A stretch of 64,000 nt of DNA, taken from positions 49,719,671-49,783,670 of the forward strand of contig CM054140.1 of assembly GCA_028751875.1 (NCBI GenBank), in the 5' to 3' direction. The position numbers and the translations under genes were made by a program. Shown here piece by piece: positions 32,968-44,236 of this stretch (the first letter of the stretch is position 1; each line of letters opens with the position of its first letter). Origin of the DNA: Rapana venosa. Lineage: Eukaryota > Mollusca > Gastropoda > Neogastropoda > Muricidae. Under the pieces are notes generated by a model. It saw only the letters and a list, made by a program, of their open reading frames with translations, made no database searches and was not told the DNA's origin.

Positions 32968-33060
32968 CCACGCACACACAAACACACACACACACACACA
33001 CACACAAACACGCATGCACACACACACACTCACACGCACGCGAACACAAGCACACACACA
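32968..33060. repeat. (CA)n microsatellite
   Basis: CA repeats with CG interruptions. Confidence 0.95.
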
Positions 33061-33108
33061 CTGCCTGTCTGGTTTAAAGTCTTTCCACACGTAGTGTATA
33101 TGAAAACT

Positions 33109-33109
<1 letters not shown>

Positions 33110-33183
<74 letters not shown>

Positions 33184-33220
33184 CCTTTTATGGAGAAGAA
33201 AGAAAGAAAGAAAGAAGAGG

Positions 33221-33278
<58 letters not shown>

Positions 33279-33310
33279 TGTGTGTGTGTGCGTGTGTGTG
33301 TGTGTGTGGC
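33110..33310. repeat. (CA)n, (GAAA)n, (GA)n, (TG)n compound
   Basis: CA run of about 70 bp, GAAA tetramers, GA run 33222-33278, TG run to 33308. Confidence 0.96.
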
Positions 33311-33837
33311 TAGGCAAGTGTTGAAAATATTTCTCCAAATTATGACCATGCCATCTTTTTCCACGTCAAGAACATTTATGCTGGTGTACACTTTTACAAA
33401 CGGATATGCGTCCGCTCCCCATGTGTATGTCTAGCTGTCTGTATAGCTGTGTTTGTACATAACTTTGAACGTCCATTCGGTCGTATCTTTCTGCTTGACA
33501 AAACATTCATAGAAAACATACAATATTAATCCCATGGGTCACCATACGTTCCGTTTCATGGGGGAAAAAATGACGTTTTAGTGCGTGTAAACATCGATTC
33601 TTTGACGGACAGGAACATTTTTTTAGTTTTAAAAGTGGCAACGACCCGGCCCTAAATAATAAATATGTTAAACAAAACTGATGACATGGGCTTACAAACT
33701 GAAACCTTTTGTTGAGCATCGCCGCTGGGATGGTTTTGCAGATAAATAAAGCATGGGGAAAGAACTGCAAGACAGAAACATACAAACGGGGAGAGAATAC
33801 AGGCGAAAAGGGACAATAATCAATAATATGTGGACAA

Positions 33838-33965
33838 AGTTGTAGTCGTAGTGGTTGTGGCAGTAGTGGCAGTTAATTGCTGTGGCAAAAGCAACACCTG
33901 CAGCAAGCAGCATAGGTATGGGGGCTGACCTAGGAAAGGCAGCAGCAGCAGCAGCAAACAGAAGG
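33838..33965. repeat. GTAGTG / CAG-rich triplet block of U1
   Basis: Decayed triplet repeats, the counterpart of the CAG/TAG arrays in U4, U5 and U6. Confidence 0.75.
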
Positions 33966-34115
33966 CAGGAACAGCGGTGGTTGGGGGTGGCAGTTTGAGT
34001 CCTGAAGCAGGAACAGCACAGTGGTTTGTTCTGCTCTCGAATAATTGTTGCTAGCTACACACGCCTTTAGTTGATAGCAGTAGTGCTTGTAATGTATCTT
34101 ATAGTTTTTGTGTTG

Positions 34116-34372
34116 TTGTATACCACTTTTTAAGTCACGGCAGATTTCTCCCCAGAGAGAGCGCGTCGCCACAAGAGCAGCGCCACCCATTATTTTTTTC
34201 TTTTCCTGTCTGCATATTATTTGGTTTCCTATCAGATTGGATTTTTAAACAGAATTTCACCAGGGACAACTCTTGTTGCCGTGGGTTCTTTTACGTGCAC
34301 TAAATGAGAAACGCACACAGGACCTCGGCTTATCGTCTCATCCAAAAGACTAGCTCCCACGCCACCCCTCAC
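34116..34372 (-). mobile_element. SINE-H copy 5, main part
   Basis: Minus copy with gagagcgcgtcgccacaaga and ttgccgtgggttcttttacg. It is interrupted at 34372 by SINE-A and tail-N sequence; its tRNA-like head continues at 34658-34756. Confidence 0.85.
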
Positions 34373-34580
34373 GGTCCTTCGGATGAGACTATAAACCGAG
34401 GCCCCGTGTGCGAATGCATGCAGAACATCTTGCGCACATGCTAAATCCTGTTCCACTTTTCGAAAGAGTAGGCCATTGTGTGCTGGTGGGAACAGATGAC
34501 AAAATTTACAAAATCGCATACACACGGGGACTGGATGTAAAAAAGCACATTAGTGTTTATTCTATTATCCTCAAAAAAAG
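34373..34580 (+). mobile_element. SINE-A, copy 8 (5' truncated)
   Basis: Starts at gtccttcggatgagactata and runs to an A-rich end. It lies inside the SINE-H copy. Confidence 0.88.
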
Positions 34581-34585
34581 AGTCA

Positions 34586-34662
34586 TCTGAGCGCTTTGAT
34601 TTGTTGCTTTACAAGATTCAGCGCTATATAAATTCCATACATCATCATCATCATCATCTATA
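34586..34662 (+). mobile_element. tail-N motif with (CAT)n
   Basis: gcgctttgatttgttgcttt and acaagattcagcgctatata, followed by CAT triplets; the same 3' end as at 20497-20548 and 52785. Confidence 0.75.
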
Positions 34663-34756
34663 AACGGCGTTCGAACCACCACACACTTCAAACCCAAACT
34701 TTTCGCGTTCTAGGCAGGTGCGTTACATCTAGACCACTGATCCACGCTATCCCCAA
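34658..34756 (-). mobile_element. SINE-H copy 5, detached tRNA-like head
   Basis: Complement of the B-box-like region (cgttcgaaccacc) and the A-box-like region (tctagaccactgatcca), ending gctatcccc. It fits the head missing from 34116-34372. Confidence 0.8.
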
Positions 34757-34835
34757 AATCAGAAGAAAAGGCATGGTTAAAGCACTGAACTTAATTCATA
34801 TTTCACAGTGACACAAGGAAGCCAGGAAACATCAT

Positions 34836-35050
34836 ACGCCATAGCACAGTGGTTAGAGCGTTGGGCACTGGCCAGAAGGTCGCAGGTTTAAATCCCAACA
34901 GTGGTAGGTTTTTCCCTTAGTCTGGCCGGCTCTAACCCAGAGTGAGTTTGCTGTGGGCTCCTTGGGAAGACTAAGACCACACAGTCAAGTTCCATCCATT
35001 TAACGGATGCAATTTTGAGGGGGTTGCTCAAAGTACCTGACCAATACTGC
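34836..35050 (+). mobile_element. tRNA-like SINE, single copy here
   Basis: tagcacagtggttagagcg (A-box-like) and gcaggtttaaatccc (B-box-like) are spaced as in a tRNA. An unrelated body follows (gtctggccggctctaaccc). A possible head-only relative is at 38226-38298. Confidence 0.7.
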
Positions 35051-35439
35051 AGGTGTCTGTATTTCTATGTTCTGCTAGATGCTGGGATATCTTATCGTAT
35101 GAACTACCGGTAAATACAGCCCTGTCAAGTCGCCTCAAAGCACTGTGCATTCCATAGCATCACTATTACATCAGTGACTAATATCACGTGTATGTGAACA
35201 AACGTAAAACTGAAGACCAACTATCACATCAGCCTTATCGCCGTTGATCATGCAATAAAAGAAAGTTGTCTCTGATTCAGTGAGCCCAGTTCCTCTTGTC
35301 TTATGATGACCCCAGTTTCGGTTTCCTTCGGGAATGTTGTGGGCCTCATTCCAGGTGGACGTCTCCTTCAGCGTGGCTCCATGGCTGAGGTGTTCTTGTC
35401 ATCAGTAGTGGGCTTAGTAGGTGGTTTCCTGCGTATTTC
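35051..35439. other. No recognisable feature
   Basis: Single-copy; no motif seen. Confidence 0.4.
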
Positions 35440-35775
35440 CCTTGTGGGCGGTCCGGGGACCTGTCAGTATAAATGGCATACCCACCCTCTGGGAATTCTG
35501 AGCTAGGAATTCCCTCTTGTCTATCCCTTTCTTTGTTTTTTATTATTCCTTTTCTTCATGTCGTTTCCTTCTTGGCTATTTTCTACCTTCTCGGTTCATT
35601 CTCCTGCCTTTTTCCCCCTAAATTTTTTTTTTTTAAATGACGGTTCTCTCCCATGCAGAAGTCGGATCCGCTGGGCCTGACTTGTCAGGCGCTTAATGGC
35701 AGCGCAACGCATTTTAGCTCATATGACAGACAACAATAGTTTATGTCTGAGCTTTTGACAACGACGAAGAAGAAA
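35440..35775 (-). repeat. rep-I, copy 3
   Basis: gacctgtcagtataaatggc at the left, a T-rich middle, cctgacttgtcaggcgctta, and the right edge gacgaagaagaa. Confidence 0.82.
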
Positions 35776-36845
35776 TACCTGCGTATGTTAGCTCAGAGCA
35801 CGCACCATTGAACACTACCCGAATGATCTAGCAGCAGTGCAGGGCCAATCTGACTGATTGCCCCCCGGTGGCCTAACATTGATAAGCTTCCTGTAGAGTT
35901 CCAACCCTGATGATGCACATATCAAGCCTGGTTGGGGGGGGGGGGGGACCAAAAAAGTGGCATGCATGGACACAGTAGGACAGGGGCGTCACAGAAGACG
36001 AGGCAGCAAAAAGAAAAGAAGGAAACTGTGATGATGGAGATGGGGGAGGTGCATTGGACGTAAAGATGAAGGCAAAACACAAAATGAACAGAAGAAAATA
36101 TGAAAAGATGAATGAACCCCTCCCCCAACTTTAGAGCATGATTAACAGGTTTGATAACAAACCCCTTTGAGTAATTATTTCTGATGCTATCCACTCAGCC
36201 AGCACATGGATTGAAACTCTGAACAGGGTTCAGATGAACACATGGCAGACTTCTTATCAATACTGCCCCCAGTCATTCACACAACCTTTTTTGACATTAC
36301 ACACAACAACAAAGGCAGCAGAAATATACAAACATTGTATATTGATATTTATCCTGCATGGCTCATAGCACTTTAATTTTGAACAAGACAGAGAAAGAAA
36401 GACATGGATCAATACAATCATGATCCAAATTTTGAGCTCAGTGAACTTTTCGTTCATGATGTGTATTTTATTTTTGAAAAGGGGACATAATTACTTGTGT
36501 AATATTCCGTGTATGTTGCACCATATTTACAGGGAACTCAGCTTCAAGCTTCATCAAGGATTGACTATATTGACCATGCGTGTACTGGAGAAGCCTCAGG
36601 TGCATGCTGGGCTCTTTTGTTCTTCCCAGCTCACAGAATGCTCAGATGAACATGGAATCTTCGACCTGCACCATGGAGTTTCTTTCTTCCTGTGTTTGTG
36701 TGTGCATGAAGAGGAATAAACAGTAGCAGGTTTTACCGAAGCTGGCCTGGGAAATGATAAAATTCCTACATATGTAATCAACTAGGTGCATTCAAGATTT
36801 GAACTTCAACACCGTTGCGAGTAGAAACCTGTCACCTTGGCCATT
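35776..36845. other. No gene recognised
   Basis: G run at 35934-35947. A short stretch (35970-36025) resembles 53159-53212. The rest is single-copy with frames of at most about 100 codons and no known motif. Confidence 0.4.
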
Positions 36846-37005
36846 TGGGGTTGTCGTTATCAAAAGTTATGTAACTTCAAGCTAATACTCTTCACACTAT
36901 CTGTTCAAGTGAACTACTGGTAGGTAGAAGGTACTGTAGAGCAGATGGTATTTGAATTTTATAAACCGTTGCAGGTATAAAAATATTCTCTTTTTAATCA
37001 GATAG

Positions 37006-37269
37006 TGAGCACTCGCTTCCCCCCAGCTAAGGTTAAGCAGCATTGAGCGTGGTTACCACTTGGATGGGTGACCGTTTGCGCGCCTTGGCTTCAGTACTGT
37101 CCCCCAGTTCACCCAGCCGTAAATGGGTACCTGCCTCTTTAGGGTCAGGGAAGGTCAAGCAGTGAAGGAGAGTAGATGGGCGCCTGCCTCAATATGCTGG
37201 CCCCTTGAGAAGTTGAGGTCTCTGATGCCTAACGCCCCTACAAACACATTGGACACCTTTACCATTATC
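37006..37269 (+). mobile_element. SINE-G, copy 4 (5' truncated) with target duplication
   Basis: Begins tgagcactcgcttcccc, lacking the first bases of the family. The 5S-like segment gttaagcagcattgagcgtg is at 37032-37051 and continues to accg at 37074. Flanked by tttaatcagatag (36993-37005) and tttaatgagatag (37270-37282), a 13-bp duplication with one mismatch. It lies inside unit U2. Confidence 0.9.
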
Positions 37270-37999
37270 TTTAATGAGATAGCACTGGTTTAAGTAACAG
37301 TTCAGTCAGCACAAACTAGTCATTTCAACACCCATGACCCCACTTCAGTTTCCAATGTTTATTCCACATCGTAAATTGTTGTCCAAGCTGTATGACTTTT
37401 CACCCTGCTTAAATTTCATGTGAACAAAGGAGAAAAATGACAAAGCCAAACAACTCATTTGTCAATATTTCTCTTCTAAGGCAAGTTTGGTTTTGGTCAT
37501 CCCCTGCAATGTTCATAATCTTCTCCACCCCTCCCCTTGTTCCACTTTGATGATCAAGTTGAACCTTGCATGCTGTATTTTTCATACCAACCATCCTTGT
37601 ATTATCTTATTCTGCCTCAGCTCCCGTGAACACCTAACACACACTACATTCCACACTTCATTTCAGAGGTATTGAGAGATCTGAAAAACAAAAGCTGCCA
37701 GGATTTTCGCTTCATTTATCCGTGAAAGTCCTGGAGTTGATGAATAAAAGAGCACCTTGTTTGAGGCTCTGTGCGGGGGTTCAGATGAAAGAGATTGGAA
37801 AGGAAGGGACTCACGCACAGGCAATGTAAGCACGTGCATTATGCTCATCATGTCTGAGCTAGGGTATCAGTGTTGTCATTTTATTTTGTGTAAATCTGGC
37901 TCATAGCTTGAAGTATGTGAAAAATTTGTGATCAGGCATGCATGCTATGAAAGAATAAGTGCACCTACTCACTCCCCCCCCCCCCACATGTGCATACAC

Positions 38000-38298
<299 letters not shown>

Positions 38299-38299
38299 A

Positions 38300-38445
38300 A
38301 GCAGTATCAGCAGAAACAGTAGGGAGAGTAGCAATAACAGTTGTAGTAACAGAAGCAGCTTTAGAAGTAGACAGAATAGGAATGGCAGCAGCAGCAGCAA
38401 ACATCAGTAGCAGTGCATGCTGCCAGGGTAATAATAATAACAACA
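38300..38445. repeat. CAG/TAG-rich triplet block of U2
   Basis: Decayed CAG, TAG and CAA triplets, then an AAT run. Confidence 0.8.
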
Positions 38446-38566
38446 CTGTATTTGTTTTAGCGCTTATCCAAAAATTAAAAAAAATAATAGCCATGAAAAG
38501 GCATTACATGGGTATAATCTTTTTAAAAAACACCGTAAATTACAAATTGGCTTTGCTTTCATGAGA

Positions 38567-38594
38567 TAATGTGTGTGTGTGTGTGTGTGTGTAT
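38567..38594. repeat. (TG)n microsatellite
   Basis: Short TG run that truncates the 3' end of the retrotransposon relic. Confidence 0.95.
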
Positions 38595-39345
38595 CCTGGG
38601 CCAACCTAGTCACTGATCCCCAAGAGTGTTGCATGGCCTTCATCTCACTTTCTACAGTCCTCCTCTACGTTGCTTTTGGTCTTCCTTTCTTTCTCCTTCC
38701 TTCTGGGGTCCAGTGCAATGCTGTTCTTGTGATTGACTGTGGGTCTCGTCGGAGGATGTGCCCAATCCACTTCCACCGTCGTCTGGTGATGATGGTTCCC
38801 ATGTCTTCCTGCCTGCATCTCCGTAATAGGTCTTCATTGGAGATCTTCTCTGGCCAAAAGATCCGGAGAATTCTTTGGAGGCATATGGTGTGAAAGGATC
38901 GAAGTTTGGTAAGATTCGCTTCCGTCATCCTCCAGCACTCAGAACCGTACAGGAGCGTAGATACAACACAGCTCTGGTATAGCTTCAGCTTGGTGTTGGT
39001 GCTGTACTGAGTTGATCTCCAGATATTGTTCATCTCCCTAAACACATTCCTGGCCTTGCCCAGTCTGTTGTGGATGTCTTCTTTTGTGCCGCCCTCTGGT
39101 TTGATGCTGCTGCCAAGGTATGTGAACTTGACTGTCTGGCGCAGGTCAGTTCCATTCACTTTGACAGGGGCTGGTGTGTTCACATTGAGCGACATTGTCT
39201 CTGTTTTCTTTGGTGCTAATACGAAGCCCCACTTGCTGTCCGAATGTTTGGAGTCTGCTGGTCTTCTCCTGGATATGTTGGTGTGTGTGTGACAGACCAA
39301 CCTGGAGTAAATTATCCACCAACACCTCCCGTATGTTCCCCAATG
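38595..39345 (-). pseudogene. RTE-like LINE reverse transcriptase, C-terminal relic
   Basis: The translated minus strand shows the C-terminal part of a non-LTR retrotransposon polymerase, of the kind often annotated endonuclease-reverse transcriptase. Landmarks in order are SHTHQHIQEKTSRLQTFGQQ, FTYLGSSI, LLYGSECW and PEGRRKKGRPK. The first block (39343 to about 39222) is in a different frame from the rest (about 39240-38665), so there is a frameshift. A TAG at 38667-38665 sits where the family usually has tryptophan, and homologous-looking residues (RRTVESEMKAM) continue beyond it until the TG run. The catalytic motif that would precede the first block is not recognisable. The full protein would be near 1,000 residues. 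Dead fragment; clade assignment is by memory of family motifs. Confidence 0.88.
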
Positions 39346-39399
39346 ACCATCTTGGTCAAGGGGATGCTGCTGATAATGATGATAAATACAGCAAGAAAT

Positions 39400-40210
39400 A
39401 TAGAAACTTTCAGTATTTGTTAACTAGCCAAGTTTGATACACAGTCCAGTACTCTCAAACCATTGGGATTCAACGCCCTGGACTACGGTTGGTTTCTAAC
39501 TGTCATTCCATAGTTTACCTCATTTCTACAGCAGCTTGCATTTTCACCTTCTCTAATTGTAAATGGAAAAGAAATAAACCACCTTTCACATGACCTGAAA
39601 ACTCGACCTTCTCTTTCACAGCAAACTCAGTTGCAGTTCAGTAACCTCTCACCTTATCCCATAGTCTTTTCCCTCCTTTGCCTTGCTCAGCTCAAGTTTA
39701 ACAGGGTATGCTGTATATTCTGTGGTGTCTTAATCTGCCACAGTTCCCTGAACATCTTGGACACAGACAAATAAATCGTTCTTATTTTGCAGAGGCATTA
39801 AAAGATCTGCCAGGATTTTGGCTTCATTTCTCCGTGAAAGTCCAGGATTTGATGAATAAAAGAGCACTGAGGCTTTGCGTGGGGGCTCAGATGAAAGAGA
39901 TTAGACAAGGAAGGACTCACGCACCCGCAATCAAAGCACGTGCACACAGGTGCTAATTTTGCCTGTGAAGGTTTATCAGTGTTACCAGCTTATTTCCTAT
40001 TGATCTAGCTGGGTGGGTTTTTCCCCAGTACCTGCACATAAGGTTATGACTGTGAATGGTAAAGATCTCCTGTCATGCATATGGCATAGCACATTAAACA
40101 ATGAGCACACTACATGCACATATGAGGGTAGGTGCTTGCACACACACACACACACACACTGCATGTTTCACGCGCACGCATGCATGGTTGCCCTGTCTTC
40201 ATGCAACTGA
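39400..40210 (+). repeat. Duplicated module, unit U3 (block E only)
   Basis: taactagccaagtttgat at the left, conserved core with hairpin at 39810-39846, caaagcacgtgc, and a terminal CA run (40139-40161). Lacks block 2 and the CAG block. Confidence 0.75.
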
Positions 40211-40600
40211 GAGGGAGAGAGTTAAGATATAAGATTGCAGATGATGTGTTGTGAAAACCCATAGTAAAAGAAAAGGGGTGGGGTAAGGGCACAATGACGT
40301 AAATTCAGTTCAGCAATACACTTACCACAACATCTGACAAGGTTTCCATGGCTCCCATGTGCTCAGTTATGCATGTCCTTTGGCTCTGTGTTCTTTCTTC
40401 GAACAACATGTATTAAAAAAAATGTTCACATGTGTACATGCAACAATCTCTCTCTGTCTAAAATTGAAATCTGTTAATTTTTGTTGTTTTCTTGTGTATG
40501 GTCACATGTGTGTGAATGATTTGAATGCAAGCAATGTTATTTGTTAGCTTTGCAAGATTCAGCACTCTAGAAAGTCCTCATTTAATCATTCTTCTTCTTA
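40211..40600. other. Spacer with weak tail-N match
   Basis: 40530-40600 contains ttgcaagattcagcactcta, resembling tail-N, with TTA/TTC triplets. Nothing else recognised. Confidence 0.4.
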
Positions 40601-40916
40601 TTATCATTAAATTTTCAGTGAAAAAGCTACACCAACAGTAACATGTACAATCATAAAACCAAGACACTCTTTTCCCAACACTTTCCTTTCACTTAAGTCT
40701 GGTTTTAGTAACCTCTAAGTAACCTCCCCTCCCACATCTCCATTATCTTTCCCACCTCTTGCCTCGTTCAGCGGTGATGCTCAAGTTTAACCCTGCAGGC
40801 TGCAGTTTCCTGTCCACGCTCCGACAGTACCTTATTCTGCCACATCTCCCCGTGAACATCTAGCACATGGTAGGCAACGCCCTATTCATTCCTGGAATCT
40901 GAACAACAGAAGCTTT

Positions 40917-41220
40917 TTTATTTATTTTTTATTATTATTTTTTTTTTATAGTAATCTAGGGATGAGAAATTAAGTGGAATTGCTGGCGTCCTCAGTACAG
41001 CCTGGTTTATTAACCTTAAGGAAATAAATGATTTAGGTATTGTGTCATTTAAATTTTTTTCAGAAGGATAGTGTTATATATTTAAAGGCTTTAGGAGGTG
41101 TTGATTTTGAATTTGAAGTGAAAGTTACTGGAGCGACTGAAACTGATTGAGGTGACAGACAGCCCTGATATGGCATTGGTGGTCGCTAGGGCTGTAAACA
41201 ATATGGAATGAATGAACGCA
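40917..41220. mobile_element. Unclassified insertion in U4
   Basis: A T-rich left edge (40915-40950) and a right edge ending in gtaaacaatatggaatgaat. The interrupted block E reads cagaagct on each side (about 40907 and 41219), a candidate 8-bp target duplication. Other module copies lack this sequence. Confidence 0.6.
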
Positions 41221-41309
41221 GAAGCTGCTAGGATTCTTACTTCATAACTGATCCCTGAAAGTCCTGGAGTTGATGAATAGAAGAGTACGTCATCGCCTGG
41301 GGTTTATCA

Positions 41310-41690
41310 CAGTTCTTGATTAAACCATTGACGCTGGGGGCAACAGCAAACTGAGAGGCTGTATGACCAGTGGCTTTTCCACTCATGGAATTCCACTTTA
41401 CAGCTTAGTCTTCAGTGATCGACTATAACTCTCTGACTATGAGGCTTGACTTGCCAGTCCTTATGTGCTGCAGCCCTGGGGGCTAGTTGGCCTTTGGTGA
41501 ACATCTCCAACGCTGACTGTCCTTATGCCCACTTGGCCGAGAGAGTGGGGATGTACTGTGGGCAAGGCATCTCCACTATAATCAAATTTCTGCCCAATTT
41601 CCGAAACGGCAGCTGCCTCCTCTGCTGTTTTGGAGGTCATCGTCAAAAAGGACGGACTAACATACATACTTTGTCTGAAGCAAACCCCGT
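41310..41690. other. Sequence absent from sister modules
   Basis: GC-balanced, with open frames of about 140 (+) and 68 (-) codons. No recognised domain. It may be a second insertion in U4 or sequence lost elsewhere. Confidence 0.4.
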
Positions 41691-41949
41691 ATTAATGGCG
41701 GTGGGAAGAGAGGGTTCAAATGAAAGAGATTGGATAGGAGTGGACTCGTGCACGGGCAATCAAAGTACACACGTGAGTGTGCCGGTACTAATCGTATCTG
41801 TGTGGGTTTGTAAGTGCTCTGTCTTATTTTGTGTTGTCGTAGCCCTTTTTCTACTGCAGTGTGACAAAATGTGATAACTATTTCTTGTAAAAAACAACAA
41901 CAAACACCTGTGACTCATGACATCGAACAGGTGTGCATTAATTAAAGAA

Positions 41950-42217
41950 TGGGCTGACCCAGGTTTGAATCCCGTTCAAGGGAATGTTTTCCCTGGAGTT
42001 AACATCAGTGCCGACTCCATACCCCCAAAAGTTTTTCGGATGAGACTATAAACCGAGGTCCTGTGTGTGAACGCGCGCAGAACATCTTGCGCACACATTA
42101 AAACCTGTTCCGCTTTTCGGAAAAGTAGGGCATTGTGTGCCTTTGGGAATGGATGACAAAACTGAATGTAAAACAGCACAAGTGCTTATTCCATAATCAT
42201 CGAAATAAAAAAATATA
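41950..42217 (+). mobile_element. SINE-A, copy 9
   Basis: Starts at the B-box-like region (caggtttgaatcccgttcaa), lacks the A-box, and runs to the family 3' end and A-rich tail at 42217. Confidence 0.88.
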
Positions 42218-42305
42218 GCACACACACGCGCGCGCACACAACACACACACGCACACACACACACACACACGCACACACACACATACACGCGCACGCATGC
42301 ATGGG
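42215..42305. repeat. (CA)n microsatellite
   Basis: CA repeats with CGCG interruptions, following the SINE-A tail. Confidence 0.95.
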
Positions 42306-42478
42306 CTTTTTATATTGGATGAGAAGTTGAGTATTATGTGTGGGCCTTGCTTGCGTTAAAACGATTTCTGTCAGTTTAGACCATGCTCTATATCCCTGGC
42401 TGAATCACACGCATTAACAGCTTATTTTGTGTACATGCAATGGGTGTGTCCTTACACAAAGCATAGACATGCATGTGC

Positions 42479-42481
<3 letters not shown>

Positions 42482-42554
<73 letters not shown>

Positions 42555-42595
42555 GAGGGGGGTGCGTGTGTGCGCGCGCGCGCGCGTGTGTGTTT
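42482..42595. repeat. (CT)n, (CG)n, (TG)n compound
   Basis: Pure CT run of about 68 bp, then CG and TG. Confidence 0.96.
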
Positions 42596-42965
42596 CTTCG
42601 AATGTTCATTCATTGGTATCATTCTGCTTGACATAACATTTATAGGAAGCATACAATATTGATCGTGGGGATCACCATACATTCTCTTTCAGAAAAAGAT
42701 GTTTTAGCGCATGTAAAAAAAAAAATCAATTTGTCCCTGAACAAAATACGTTCAGTCTTAAAGCTGACAATGGCCAGAGTCTGAATAATAGAGATGTTAA
42801 ACAAAACCATGGCATGGGCGAATACACTGAAACCCTTTGTCTTCACATCGCCGCCAGGACAGTTTGCGGATAAATAAGACATGTCGATAATGATTGCACA
42901 GCATAAAATACATAGTGGAAGAGAGCCATGGAAAACAGGACGCATAGACACACAGACAAATAGTA

Positions 42966-43278
42966 CTTATAGCAGCAGCAGCAGCAGTACTAGCAGCAAC
43001 AGTGGCAGAGGCAGCAGTAGTAATAGCTGTTGTAGCAGCAGTAACAGTAGTAGTCGGTGAAAATGCAAAGGCAACAGCAGAATAAGCAACAGTCTCATGA
43101 CAGTAGTAGTAGTAGTAGTAGTAGCAGCAGCAGCAGCAGCAGTAGGAGCAGTAGTAGTAGTAGTTGTTGTTGTTGTAGCAGAAGAGGAAGCAGCAGTAGC
43201 AGTAGTAGTAGTAGTAGCAGCAGCAGGAGGAGTAGTAGTAGTAGTACCAGCAGAAGCAACAGTAGCAGCAGTAGTAGA

Positions 43279-43352
<74 letters not shown>

Positions 43353-43490
43353 TAGTAAAAGTAGCAGCAGGAACAGCATTAGTAGAAATGAGAACTGCAG
43401 TCAGCAATAGCACTTGTCCTTGCTGGTAGTGATAGCATTTGCAACAGTAGCAGTCGCTCAGCAGCAGCAGCAGCAGCAGCAGCAAGAGCA
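42966..43490. repeat. (CAG/TAG)n triplet array of U4
   Basis: About 520 bp of AGC and AGT triplets with scattered AAC, AGG and TTG. Period 3 leaves all frames open as poly-Ser, poly-Val/Ala or poly-Leu; none is a gene. Confidence 0.96.
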
Positions 43491-44027
43491 GGAACAGACG
43501 CTGCAGACTATTTCACTGTTCTCAAATATTACTATATTCCTCTAATTGATAACAGGAAGGCTTTTCTCTTCCCAGACCATGTTTCATGTTTTGAGTGAGT
43601 TGCTTGCAATATGTGACACTTCCGTGTACATCTAATGGGGTTTTGAAACTAACTTTGCCAGTGTCATCATTTTCCTTGCCTTGTCCTTGCCTTGCTTTGT
43701 CCTGGCCTTGCCTTGTCAGCTATTTTGCTGTCATCTGCTTCCCCCCTTTTCTTAATAGTCACAATGTTTAACCAGAATTCTTTACATTATCTATTCGAGT
43801 GGTCCACATGTAAAGAGACACAACAGTACAGCAAATAATAATCGTTTGAAATAGAGTTTTTGAACTGTTTATGGTATAAAAGTCAAACATCATGTTATAT
43901 AAACCTTTCACTATTTCTTACTAGCCAGGTTCAATTCACACTTCAGTTCACACAAAGCATCTCTTTTTGACACCCTTCCAATCAATGGTTTGTTGTTGTT
44001 TTTACAACATTGTATTCCTACATTGGC

Positions 44028-44047
44028 GTGTGTGGGTATGTGTGTAT

Positions 44048-44104
<57 letters not shown>

Positions 44105-44156
44105 CGTGCGTGCATATGCCGTGCGTGTGTGTGCGCACGCCTGGGTTTGTGTGTAG

Positions 44157-44232
<76 letters not shown>
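44028..44232. repeat. (TG)n and (TA)n arrays
   Basis: TG run to 44100 with CG-containing edges, then a pure TA run 44161-44232. Confidence 0.97.

Positions 44233-44236
<4 letters not shown>

Larger units (their letters stand above)
29256..34115 (+). repeat. Duplicated module, unit U1 (with 44-bp satellite)
   Basis: Order of blocks: block E (29256-29852; contains gatcaagtttaaccctgcag and tgaaagtcc...gatgaataaaag); the 44-bp array; the rest of E (32797-32975; gttgatctggctcatttt); CA arrays; block 2 (33470-33840; ctgcttgacaaaacattcat); a CAG-rich block (33840-33965); and block 3 (33980-34110; gcaggaacagcacag). The same order recurs in units U2-U6 downstream on the same strand. No conserved coding frame is visible. 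Confidence 0.8.
40601..43730 (+). repeat. Duplicated module, unit U4
   Basis: Block E is interrupted by an insertion (40917-41220) and by unplaced sequence (about 41310-41690). Block E continues to about 41880, followed by SINE-A, CA and CT arrays, block 2 (42600-42965; attctgcttgacataacatt), the CAG/TAG block and block 3 (43490-43730; ttcactgttctcaaatatta). Confidence 0.78.

Noticed and set aside
37032..37074. 5S rRNA gene
   Set aside because: Only about 45 bp of 5S-like sequence, embedded in a repeated SINE with an unrelated body.
41446..41874. 142-codon plus frame in unit U4
   Set aside because: It spans a junction between sequence unique to U4 and block E; no known domain.
43057..43485. 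Poly-Ser, poly-Ala/Val and poly-Leu frames
   Set aside because: CAG/TAG triplet array; open in all frames by composition.
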